Assembly: GCA_007120745.1 (NCBI GenBank)
Contig: SKNC01000009.1
Location: 1-5,305, forward strand
Reading direction: 5' to 3'
From: Bacillota bacterium
GTDB taxonomy: Bacteria > Bacillota > Dethiobacteria > SKNC01
Length of the DNA: 5,305 nucleotides
Position 1 is the stretch's first letter. Every line of letters starts with the position of its first letter. Below are positions 1 through 5,305 of this stretch, one piece after another. The position numbers and the translations under genes are program-made. Under the pieces are notes generated by a model, which ran no database searches, was not told the origin of the DNA, and was given only the letters and a program-made list of their open reading frames with translations.

Positions 1-157
1 CTCACGTCCGCACCGTAATTGGACCCATTGCTTCCCCGGACTTCATCATTCTCACCCCCGGACTGCCCAAGACCCGGAGCGGTAAGATTATGAGAAGGAT
101 TTTGAGGAAAGTGGCCAGCGGTGAGTTTGAGGCCATTGGTGACACCACCACCCTGGC
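1..157 (+). repeat. Near-identical direct repeat, copy 1 (acs 3' region)
   Basis: Bases 1-157 match 2388-2544 at a constant offset of 2387 with one mismatch (T102 versus C2489). The repeat runs off the left edge, so its full length is unknown. It ends sharply at 158, after which the paralogous coding sequences share only 33 of 49 bases up to the stop codon. The repeat lies wholly inside the coding sequence of the two acs copies. Confidence 0.95.
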
Positions 158-209
158 GGACCCCGCAGTCGTTGATAGAATTGTGGAACTCCGCAAAGAG
201 TTGGGTTAA
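1..209 (+). CDS. acs: Acetyl-CoA synthetase (AMP-forming), upstream copy, 3' end only
   Basis: This is the C-terminal part of an AMP-forming acetate:CoA ligase, cut by the window's left edge. The first whole codon is at 3 and the TAA stop is at 207-209, leaving 68 visible residues. They contain the A10 motif PKTRSGKIMRR, whose SGK lysine catalyses the adenylation half-reaction and is the known acetylation site in this family. The fragment differs from the last 68 residues of the complete downstream acs at only three positions (A/S, R/A and E/D, all in the last 15 residues). The enzyme makes acetyl-CoA from acetate, ATP and CoA via acetyl-AMP in the cytoplasm. A strong terminator follows 25 bases after the stop, so this copy probably does not co-transcribe with the next one. 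Whether the missing 5' part is intact cannot be seen; a 3' remnant of a duplication is possible, but the frame is open to the edge. Confidence 0.93.
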   Translation, partial: HVRTVIGPIASPDFIILTPGLPKTRSGKIMRRILRKVASGEFEAIGDTTTLADPAVVDRIVELRKELG

Positions 210-234
210 TAACTAAAATAAGCACTTGAATTCC

Positions 235-271
235 AGGAGCCCCGGCATCGCCGGGGCTCCTTATTTTTTTT
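235..271 (+). terminator. Strong intrinsic terminator after upstream acs
   Basis: Bases 235-246 (AGGAGCCCCGGC) and 250-261 (GCCGGGGCTCCT) form a perfect 12-bp GC-rich stem around a 3-base ATC loop. The stem is followed directly by TATTTTTTTT. It begins 25 bases after the acs stop codon, which is the classic arrangement for a factor-independent terminator. The tract on the opposite strand is not T-rich, so it should act in the + direction only. Confidence 0.95.
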
Positions 272-365
272 CTCAACGCTGCTCTTGTTGTTGGGAGAGA
301 CCAGCAGGATATAAGACATAAAATAGATAGAAAATTATGAAAATTAAATAAATTAAAAATAGAAT

Positions 366-399
366 CTAAATTCCAAAATTAAGAATTTTGTTAATTTAG
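366..399. repeat. AT-rich two-part inverted repeat (hairpin)
   Basis: CTAAATT (366-372) pairs with AATTTAG (393-399), and CAAAATT (374-380) pairs with AATTTTG (384-390). They are separated by a single base on the left (C373), two bases on the right (TT 391-392) and an AAG loop. This gives 14 base pairs with one small internal mismatch. No T-tract follows and it lies about 95 bases after the upstream terminator, so it is not an obvious terminator. It could be a protein-binding site, a cruciform-forming site or a hairpin in a long leader RNA. Confidence 0.6.
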
Positions 400-431
400 G
401 AAGGAATTATCCCTGCAAACCTCGAATGTAA

Positions 432-451
432 TCAATGCCTAAGAGGCTTGA
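432..451. repeat. Short hairpin in acs upstream region
   Basis: TCAA (432-435) and GCCT (437-440) pair with AGGC (444-447) and TTGA (448-451), with T436 bulged and an AAG loop. This makes an 8-bp stem about 38 bases upstream of the TTGACA box. It has the same AAG loop as the hairpin at 366-399. Its position would suit an operator or an upstream regulatory site, but a short stem like this can occur by chance. Confidence 0.35.
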
Positions 452-488
452 ATTGTCAAAAAATTATAATTATTTTACCAGGCATAAG

Positions 489-520
489 TTGACATAATAT
501 AAGATTTTTTGTAGTACAAT
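489..520 (+). promoter_or_regulatory. Candidate promoter for second acs
   Basis: A perfect -35 hexamer TTGACA (489-494) is followed by TACAAT (515-520), one mismatch from TATAAT. The spacer is 20 bases, longer than the usual 16-18, so this is either a weak or activator-dependent promoter, or a different -10 is used (TAGTAC at 512-517 gives 17 bases but fits poorly). A perfect TATAAT occurs at 556-561, but I see no matching -35 at the right distance. If the first pair is used, the leader RNA would be about 130 bases long. Confidence 0.4.
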
Positions 521-555
521 TATTTAGTTAAACATATGAGGTTATAAGTTCAAAT

Positions 556-561
556 TATAAT
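556..561 (+). promoter_or_regulatory. Alternative -10 hexamer TATAAT
   Basis: A consensus -10 hexamer lies 94 bases upstream of the acs start. The expected -35 position (533-538, CATATG) does not resemble TTGACA, so use would require an activator. In DNA this AT-rich, a chance match is likely. It is listed as an alternative to the pair at 489-520. Confidence 0.2.
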
Positions 562-601
562 AAATCTAAAAAAGGGGGGATTTAGGGATAAGCAAAAGCA
601 G

Positions 602-619
602 TTACTATTTCAATAGTAA
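602..619. promoter_or_regulatory. 18-bp palindrome in acs leader (candidate operator or hairpin)
   Basis: TTACTATT (602-609) and AATAGTAA (612-619) are perfect inverted repeats separated by TC. The site lies 36 bases before the acs ATG, downstream of the promoter candidates, where a bound repressor would block elongation. The symmetry fits a dimeric regulator's operator. As RNA it would form only a weak A-U stem and would not cover the Shine-Dalgarno site. No cognate regulator is encoded in the window. Confidence 0.45.
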
Positions 620-655
620 AGAACAGAAAGAAATAAAAGATATGGAGGGAAAAAA

Positions 656-2596
656 ATGTCAGAAGTAAAATGGTATCCACCTTCAGAAGAATTTGCGAAA
701 AATGCTCATGTTAGTTCCAGAGAACAGTATGATGAAATGTATAAGAGGTCCATCGAAGATCCCGAGGGTTTCTGGGGCGAAATGGCCGAGGAGCTGGATT
801 GGTTTAAGAAATGGGATAAGGTGATGGAGTATGATTTTGTTAATGCGAATGTTAAATTCTTTGATGGCGGAAAAATGAATGTTGCATACAACTGCATTGA
901 CCGTCACCTGAATGGAATCAGAAAAAATAAAGCCGCGATTATCTGGCAGGGTGAGCCTGAGGACGATGTGAAAGTCTACACCTACCAGCAGCTGCACTAT
1001 GAAGTCTGCCGCTTCGCTAATGTGCTGAAGAAGAATGGTGTGAAAAAAGGCGACAGAGTAGCCATCTATCTGGGCATGATTCCCCAGCTGGCTATTTCCA
1101 TGCTGGCCTGTGCCCGAATTGGAGCCATTCACAGCATCGTATTCGGAGGTTTCAGCGCCGACTCCATCAAGGACCGGGTTCTGGATGCCCAGTGTAATGT
1201 TGTTGTTACCGCCGACTGCAGCCTGAGGGCCGGAAAAGTAGTTCCCCTGAAGGCCAATGTGGACGCTGCGGTAGCTGAGTGTGACTGCGTAGAAAAAGTT
1301 ATCGTCTTCCAGAGGGGCGACGGTAATGTGAATATGACCGAAAAAGACGTGTGGTGGCATGATGAGCTGGAGCAGGTAGAACTGGATTGTCCTGCTGAAG
1401 AAATGGACAGTGAAGACCCCCTGTTTATCCTCTACACCAGCGGAAGCACAGGAAAACCCAAGGGTGTGGTTCACAGCAGCGCCGGCTATCTCCTGTATGC
1501 CATGCAGACCTTTAAATACATCTTTGACTATCATGAAGAAGACACCTGGTGGTGCACCGCTGACATCGGTTGGATTACTGGACACACTTATATTGCCTAT
1601 GGCCCCCTGGCCTTAGGGGCAACTACCCTGATGTTTGAAGGGGTTCCCAGCTATCCTGCACCCGACCGGTTCTGGCAGATTGTAGAGAAGTTCAAAGTAA
1701 CCCAATTCTACACCGCTCCCACTGCTCTGAGAGCCATGATTAAGGACGGCGATAAGTGGCCTCTGGGTAGAGACCTGAGCACTCTGAAAGTATTGGGCTC
1801 CGTAGGTGAGCCTATCAACCCCGAAGTATGGAAATGGTACTACAAAGTGATTGGGAAAGAAAAGTGCCCCATCGTGGACACCTGGTGGCAGACAGAAACC
1901 GGTGGAATTCTTATTACCGGATTGCCCGGAGCCGTAAACCAGAAGCCTGGTTCTGCTTCCCTCCCCTTCTTTGGTGTTGAGCCTGCTATCGTAGACGGAG
2001 AAGCTAAAGATGTTCCCGATAATGAAGCCGGTTACCTGGTAATCAAGAGAGCCTGGCCTTCCATAGCCAGAACCGTTTTTGGAGACCATGAGCGTTTCCG
2101 TCAGACTTACTTTGATATGCTGCCCGGATTCTACCTGACCGGAGACCAGGCCCGTCGAGATGACGATGGTTACTACTGGCTCATGGGCCGGATTGATGAC
2201 GTAATCAACGTATCCGGACACCGGATGGGAACCGCAGAAGTGGAAAGTGCGCTGGTCAGCCACGCAGCTGTAGCGGAAGCAGCCGTTGTAGGGTATCCCC
2301 ATGATGTTAAAGGGGAAGGCATCTTCGCCTACTGCATTTTGAAGGACGGATTTGAGCCCAGTGATGACCTGAAGAAGGAACTGAGAACTCACGTCCGCAC
2401 CGTAATTGGACCCATTGCTTCCCCGGACTTCATCATTCTCACCCCCGGACTGCCCAAGACCCGGAGCGGTAAGATTATGAGAAGGATTCTGAGGAAAGTG
2501 GCCAGCGGTGAGTTTGAGGCCATTGGTGACACCACCACCCTGGCAGATCCTTCCGTAGTAGATGCAATTGTTGACCTGAGAAAAGAATTAGGTTAA
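656..2596 (+). CDS. acs: Acetyl-CoA synthetase (AMP-forming), complete downstream copy
   Basis: This 646-aa enzyme is the usual length for bacterial Acs. It activates acetate to acetyl-AMP with ATP and transfers the acetyl group to CoA, feeding acetyl-CoA metabolism in the cytoplasm. The ATG has GGAGGG (644-649) six bases upstream. Visible motifs are the N-terminal Acs cap, the phosphate-binding loop YTSGSTGKPKG (260-270), DTWWQTETG (408-416; W411 aligns with the tryptophan that shapes the acetate pocket), TGD (D497, ribose binding), the hinge GRIDDVINVSGHRMG (511-525; R512 and R523) and PKTRSGKIMRR (600-610; K606 is the catalytic, acetylatable lysine). All expected catalytic residues are present, so the enzyme should be active. 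It sits alone between two terminators. Bases 2388-2544 nearly equal the upstream copy, and codons at both ends are much more A/T-ending than in that shared tract (4 of the first 23 and 3 of the last 17 codons after base 2544 end in G or C), suggesting a mosaic gene. Acetate is the likely substrate; propionate cannot be excluded. Confidence 0.96.
   Translation: MSEVKWYPPSEEFAKNAHVSSREQYDEMYKRSIEDPEGFWGEMAEELDWFKKWDKVMEYDFVNANVKFFDGGKMNVAYNCIDRHLNGIRKNKAAIIWQGEPEDDVKVYTYQQLHYEVCRFANVLKKNGVKKGDRVAIYLGMIPQLAISMLACARIGAIHSIVFGGFSADSIKDRVLDAQCNVVVTADCSLRAGKVVPLKANVDAAVAECDCVEKVIVFQRGDGNVNMTEKDVWWHDELEQVELDCPAEEMDSEDPLFILYTSGSTGKPKGVVHSSAGYLLYAMQTFKYIFDYHEEDTWWCTADIGWITGHTYIAYGPLALGATTLMFEGVPSYPAPDRFWQIVEKFKVTQFYTAPTALRAMIKDGDKWPLGRDLSTLKVLGSVGEPINPEVWKWYYKVIGKEKCPIVDTWWQTETGGILITGLPGAVNQKPGSASLPFFGVEPAIVDGEAKDVPDNEAGYLVIKRAWPSIARTVFGDHERFRQTYFDMLPGFYLTGDQARRDDDGYYWLMGRIDDVINVSGHRMGTAEVESALVSHAAVAEAAVVGYPHDVKGEGIFAYCILKDGFEPSDDLKKELRTHVRTVIGPIASPDFIILTPGLPKTRSGKIMRRILRKVASGEFEAIGDTTTLADPSVVDAIVDLRKELG
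2388..2544 (+). repeat. Near-identical direct repeat, copy 2 (inside complete acs)
   Basis: This tract matches bases 1-157 with one mismatch (C2489 versus T102) and covers the A10 motif region of acs. Similarity collapses at 2545, although a short block around the stop codon (GGTTAATAACTAA) is again shared by both copies, consistent with old common ancestry plus a younger homogenised tract. Confidence 0.95.
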
Positions 2597-2619
2597 TAAC
2601 TAATAGTATACAGTTCATT

Positions 2620-2651
2620 GAAATCCTGGCTCATCAGCCAGGATTTCTTTT
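2620..2651 (+). terminator. Intrinsic terminator after complete acs
   Basis: GAAATCCTGGCT (2620-2631) pairs perfectly with AGCCAGGATTTC (2636-2647) around a CATC loop, giving a 12-bp stem. A short T-rich run (TTTTATT) follows. It begins 23 bases after the acs stop codon. The stem and T-tract are weaker than those of the terminator at 235-271, so some readthrough into the protease gene is possible. Confidence 0.85.
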
Positions 2652-2674
2652 ATTAGAGAGGAGAATAATAAAAA

Positions 2675-2782
2675 ATGAAGAATATAGTTTTCATAATGTA
2701 TTTGTGGGTTGGGACAGGACAAAAGCTTTTTAACTGCGACAATCTTTTCTACCGGGAAAGCATGCTATTATGTTATATATGA
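2675..2782 (+). CDS. Possible 35-aa leader ORF upstream of Lon-like protease
   Basis: An ATG at 2675 opens 35 codons (begins MKNIVFIMYLWVGTG, ends ESMLLCYI) with a TGA stop at 2780-2782. A purine-rich AGAGAGGAGA lies upstream, with GGAG about 11 bases from the ATG, slightly far for a Shine-Dalgarno site. The stop overlaps the first bases of the protease gene's ribosome-binding site and lies 13 bases before its ATG, an arrangement that would allow translational coupling. I recognise no family; the first 12 residues are mostly hydrophobic, but there is no clear signal peptide or membrane helix. It may equally be a chance frame in an untranslated leader, particularly if transcription starts at the extended -10 at 2763-2771, which lies inside it. 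Confidence 0.25.
   Translation: MKNIVFIMYLWVGTGQKLFNCDNLFYRESMLLCYI
2763..2771 (+). promoter_or_regulatory. Candidate extended -10 for Lon-like gene
   Basis: TGCTATTAT matches the extended -10 pattern TGnTATAAT with one mismatch. No good -35 lies 17 bases upstream (TCTTTT at 2743-2748), but extended -10 promoters can function without one. Transcription would start near 2778 and leave a leader of about 18 bases that still contains the whole ribosome-binding site. The alternative is readthrough from acs or a promoter between 2652 and 2760 that I cannot identify. Confidence 0.3.
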
Positions 2783-2788
2783 GGGAGG
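2781..2788 (+). promoter_or_regulatory. Ribosome-binding site fixing the Lon-like start
   Basis: GAGGGAGG lies seven bases before the ATG at 2796. The reading frame is open further upstream to a TTG at 2709, but that TTG has no convincing Shine-Dalgarno site, and the 29 residues it would add do not look like the start of this family. The ATG at 2796 is therefore the preferred start. Confidence 0.9.
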
Positions 2789-2795
2789 CTGCAGA

Positions 2796-5252
2796 ATGTT
2801 AGAAGATGTAAAAGTGCCGGTATCAAAACTCAAAAAGGTCTTCAGCGAAGAAATATTTCAATTTGAAACTACGGAGGAGGTAACCCCTTTCGAAGGAATC
2901 ATCGGTCAGGAAAGAGCTGTAAAGGCTATGGAGTTTGGATTAAAGATTAAAAACCACGGATATAATATTTTCATGACAGGGGTAACGGGAACGGGAAAAT
3001 TCAGCTATGCCCAGAACTGCGTGCAGAAAATTGCGGAAGAAGAGGATGTTCCTGAGGACTGGTGCTATGTCTATAATTTTGAAAATGCCAGCCAACCCAA
3101 AGCTATAAATTTTCCGGCGGGTCAGGGAAAAGTCTTTTGTGAAGACATGGAAGACCTTATTGAAGTACTAAAAGAGGAAATACCTAAAGCTTTTGAAGGA
3201 GAAGCGTACGAAAAAGAAAAGGCAGAAATTATTACGGAATTTCAACAGCAGCGAAACCAGCTGATGGATGAACTGAGTAAAGCCGCCCAGGAAAAGGATT
3301 TTGCTTTAAAAAGAACCCCCACGGGATACGTTACCATTCCGGTGGTGGATGGAGAACAGTTGAGCCAGGAGGATTTTGAAAAGCTGGACCCCGAGGTAAG
3401 GGAAGACCTGGAGAAAAAAATGAACGAAGTCCAGATGAAGGCCATGGAAATCACCCGGAAGATCCTTAACGTAGAAAAAGAAATAAAGGAAAAGTTGAAA
3501 CAGCTGGATAACAAGGTAGGACTTTTTGCGGTAGGTCATTTAATAGATTCCATGAAAGAAAAGTATACGGCATATGAAAAAGCCATTGCTTATCTGGAGG
3601 CGGTTAAAGAAGATGTGCTGGAACACCTGGATGATTTTCGAGCGGGGGAGGAAGAACAGCAGTTTCCAATGCCCTGGGCCAAAAAAGCAAAGGTACCGGA
3701 AGAAAGATACAGCGTCAATTTATTGATAGATCACAGTGAAAGCTCCGGCGCCCCGGTGGTTATTGAGACGAATCCTACCTTTTATAACCTGGTGGGAAAA
3801 CTGGAATATGAGAGCCAGTTTGGCATGGTGGTAACTGATTTTACCATGATTAAGCCGGGAGCACTGCACCTGGCCAATGGGGGATATCTCATAATTCATG
3901 CCATGGACCTATTAACCAATATTCGTTCCTGGGACGTACTAAAAAGGGTGATTAAAAATAAAGAACTGAAAATTGAAAATCTCCAGGAACAAATTGGTCT
4001 GGTAGCATTTTCCACCCTGAGGCCCGAGGCCATTCCAATCCATGTTAAGGTTGTGGTGATAGGAAACCCGTATCTGTACCAGGTTCTTTACCACTATGAT
4101 GAAGATTTTCAAAAGCTTTTTAAAATAAAGGCAGACTTTGATACAGAAATGGAAAGAACAGAGGAAAACCAGCTTTTAATGGCAGGACTTATCCGGTGCC
4201 TCTGTGAGAAAGCCGGGCTCAGGCATTTTACCCGGTCGGCAGTGGGGAAAGTGGTAGAGTTTGGCTCCCGCCTGGCAGGGCACCAGGAAAAGCTGACCAC
4301 CCGTTTTACCGAACTGGTTGAAATCTTACATGAGGCCGATGGTTGGGCATCCCTGGACAATGATAACCTGGTTACTGCAGAGCATGTAAAAAAAGCATAT
4401 GATGAAAAGGTGTACCGCTCCAACAAACTGGAGAAAAAAATTCAGGAACTTTTCAAAGAAGGAACGTTTTTAATAGATGTTCAAGGGGAGAAAACAGGAC
4501 AGGTGAATGCTCTATCGGTGATTGGGTTGGGAGATTACATGTTTGGCAAGCCGAATCGGATTACAGCGGCTGTTCACCTGGGGAAAAGAGGGATTATGCA
4601 TATAGAGCGAGAAGCAAAAATGAGCGGCAGGATACATAACAAGGGGGTTCTGATTCTGGGGGGATATTTGGCCGCCAAATATGCCCAGGAAATGCCCTTG
4701 ACCCTTTCCGCCACGTTAACCTTTGAACAGCTTTATGAAGGAGTTGAGGGGGACAGCGCTTCCAGCACCGAACTCTATGCCCTGCTGTCCAGCTTATCAG
4801 GGCTGCCCTTGAGGCAGGACATCGCAGTAACCGGTTCTGTAAATCAAATGGGAGAAATACAGCCTATAGGTGGAGTGAATGAAAAAATTGAAGGATTCTT
4901 TGCTGTCTGCCGCATGATAGGTCTTACCGGAACCCAGGGGGTTATGATTCCCCACCAGAATGTGGTGAACCTGATGCTTTCCGACGAAGTAATTGAAGCG
5001 GTGGAGAATGGGCAGTTTCATATTTATGCCGTGAAAAATATTGACCAGGGAATTGAAATTTTAACCGGAGTTCCTGCGGGAGAAATGAAAAGTGACGGAA
5101 CATATAACGAAAACACCGTAAATTACTTGGTGGACAAAAAGTTAAGACAGTATAATAAATCTATTGCAAGGCAGAGCAGAGAAGGCCAACTCCTGGAAAA
5201 TAAAGAAAAAGAGAATCCCTGCAGCCCGGATGATGGCTGTGGTGGATGTTAA
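2796..5252 (+). CDS. Lon-family (LonB/LonC-like) AAA-type serine protease
   Basis: This 818-aa cytoplasmic protein should be a self-compartmentalising protease of the Lon family (MEROPS S16), degrading unfolded or regulatory proteins. Residues about 30-130 begin an AAA-like module with GIIGQERA and a P-loop GVTGTGKFS (62-70). A charged coiled-coil insertion follows (about 131-280), like the helical insertion of LonC-type proteins. The module resumes at about 300-450, with ANGGYLIIHAMDLL (360-373) where a Walker B would be expected, then FKIKADFD. A helical lid (about 450-560) leads to the protease domain (about 568-760). The catalytic serine is S654 in EGDSASS and the lysine is K697 in GGVNEKIEG, 43 residues apart as in known Lon dyads. 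No N-terminal LonA substrate domain or membrane segment is present. Oddities are F69 in place of the P-loop Thr/Ser, no acidic pair at Walker B, and a tail ending CSPDDGCGGC. ATP dependence is therefore uncertain: proteolysis looks intact while ATP hydrolysis may be weak. The substrate is unknown. Confidence 0.93.
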   Translation: MLEDVKVPVSKLKKVFSEEIFQFETTEEVTPFEGIIGQERAVKAMEFGLKIKNHGYNIFMTGVTGTGKFSYAQNCVQKIAEEEDVPEDWCYVYNFENASQPKAINFPAGQGKVFCEDMEDLIEVLKEEIPKAFEGEAYEKEKAEIITEFQQQRNQLMDELSKAAQEKDFALKRTPTGYVTIPVVDGEQLSQEDFEKLDPEVREDLEKKMNEVQMKAMEITRKILNVEKEIKEKLKQLDNKVGLFAVGHLIDSMKEKYTAYEKAIAYLEAVKEDVLEHLDDFRAGEEEQQFPMPWAKKAKVPEERYSVNLLIDHSESSGAPVVIETNPTFYNLVGKLEYESQFGMVVTDFTMIKPGALHLANGGYLIIHAMDLLTNIRSWDVLKRVIKNKELKIENLQEQIGLVAFSTLRPEAIPIHVKVVVIGNPYLYQVLYHYDEDFQKLFKIKADFDTEMERTEENQLLMAGLIRCLCEKAGLRHFTRSAVGKVVEFGSRLAGHQEKLTTRFTELVEILHEADGWASLDNDNLVTAEHVKKAYDEKVYRSNKLEKKIQELFKEGTFLIDVQGEKTGQVNALSVIGLGDYMFGKPNRITAAVHLGKRGIMHIEREAKMSGRIHNKGVLILGGYLAAKYAQEMPLTLSATLTFEQLYEGVEGDSASSTELYALLSSLSGLPLRQDIAVTGSVNQMGEIQPIGGVNEKIEGFFAVCRMIGLTGTQGVMIPHQNVVNLMLSDEVIEAVENGQFHIYAVKNIDQGIEILTGVPAGEMKSDGTYNENTVNYLVDKKLRQYNKSIARQSREGQLLENKEKENPCSPDDGCGGC

Positions 5253-5305
5253 ATAAAATTGCTGCCTGAGGTCGTTGATACGTAAACTTCTGGGGAAAGC
5301 CTTAA
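5253..5305. other. Downstream flank, nothing assignable
   Basis: The last 53 bases after the protease stop codon show no clear start codon with a Shine-Dalgarno site and no terminator hairpin. The - strand is open for 18 codons from the edge to a stop at 5249-5251, which could be the tail of a convergent gene but is too short to call. Confidence 0.5.

Larger units (their letters stand above)
272..655. other. 384-base AT-rich spacer and leader before second acs
   Basis: No convincing gene is present. The ATG-initiated frames checked on the + strand are at most about 20 codons and lack a Shine-Dalgarno site (for example ATG at 435, ending at a TAA after LSKNYNYFTRHKLT). The stretch is very AT-rich in its middle and contains two hairpins (366-399 and 432-451), a TTGACA box (489-494), a TATAAT hexamer (556-561), an A6G6 purine run (568-579) and an 18-bp palindrome (602-619). 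I recognise no riboswitch or T-box. The length and structure suggest that the second acs has its own regulated promoter and a long 5' leader. Confidence 0.7.

Noticed and set aside
374..390. CodY-like box at CAAAATTAAGAATTTTG
   Set aside because: The CodY consensus is AATTTTCWGAAAATT; here the half-sites are in the reverse order (AAAATT then AATTTT), so it does not match.
435..497. Small ORF starting at ATG 435 in the acs spacer
   Set aside because: It is about 20 codons, has no Shine-Dalgarno site and overlaps the hairpin and the -35 candidate; chance is the better explanation.
568..579. A6G6 purine run resembling a ribosome-binding site
   Set aside because: No ATG, GTG or TTG lies at a usable distance downstream. 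It may matter only as a slippage-prone or structural tract.
683..1585. Long - strand open frame (300 codons) opposite acs
   Set aside because: It is antisense to a clearly functional acs. Its translation shows no recognisable domain and it is explained by codon bias in the real gene.
1613..2392. Long - strand open frame (259 codons) opposite the acs 3' half
   Set aside because: It is a shadow of acs with no recognisable family and no separate ribosome-binding site or promoter that I can see.
2687..2711. SigB-like pair GTTTTC and GGGTTG, and a CATnnTA spore-sigma -10 at 2761
   Set aside because: Each matches only partly, and the paired elements are missing or poor at the required spacing.
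2709..2795. Upstream TTG start for the Lon-like protease, adding 29 residues
   Set aside because: There is no Shine-Dalgarno site at a proper distance, whereas the ATG at 2796 has GAGGGAGG seven bases upstream and gives the expected family N-terminus.
5271..5280. 10-mer GTCGTTGATA shared with 168-177
   Set aside because: Several 10-mer matches are expected by chance in a window this size, and the flanks do not match.
5249..5305. Possible C-terminus of a convergent - strand gene
   Set aside because: Only 18 codons are open to the edge, which is expected often by chance; no family can be recognised.

Overview
The window looks like chromosomal DNA from a Gram-positive, probably clostridial (Firmicutes) bacterium. 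The signs are strong purine-rich Shine-Dalgarno sites (GGAGGG, GAGGGAGG) at about 6-7 bases from ATG starts, compact GC-rich hairpin plus T-tract terminators, AT-rich spacers, and a Lon-like protease of a type I associate with Firmicutes. A Peptococcaceae-like anaerobe would fit, but that is inference from style and the sequence does not fix the taxon. All supported genes are on the + strand.

Layout: (a) 1-209 is the 3' end of an AMP-forming acetyl-CoA synthetase gene cut by the window edge, closed by a textbook terminator (235-271). (b) 272-655 is an AT-rich spacer with no convincing gene. It holds two hairpins, candidate promoter elements and an 18-bp palindrome just upstream of the next gene. 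(c) 656-2596 is a complete second acetyl-CoA synthetase gene (646 aa, all signature motifs present), followed by its own terminator (2620-2651). (d) 2652-2795 is a short leader with a possible 35-codon ORF that ends at the ribosome-binding site of the next gene. (e) 2796-5252 encodes an 818-aa Lon-family protease with an AAA-like module, a coiled-coil insertion and an intact Ser-Lys protease dyad. Its nucleotide-binding motifs are degenerate and its tail is Cys-rich, so it resembles the LonB/LonC-type group. (f) 5253-5305 shows nothing assignable.

The two acs copies form a tandem paralogous pair. Both make acetyl-CoA from acetate, ATP and CoA, but each has its own terminator, and the second has its own long leader, so they are probably transcribed separately. 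The striking feature is their similarity: the first 157 bases of the window match the second copy with one mismatch, then identity drops abruptly to 33/49 for the rest of the coding sequence. Codon style changes at the same point. This pattern suggests gene conversion between the copies. The protease gene has no evident functional link to acetate activation and is separated from acs by a terminator. I found no CRISPR array, tRNA, rRNA, insertion sequence or clear new multi-gene system here.
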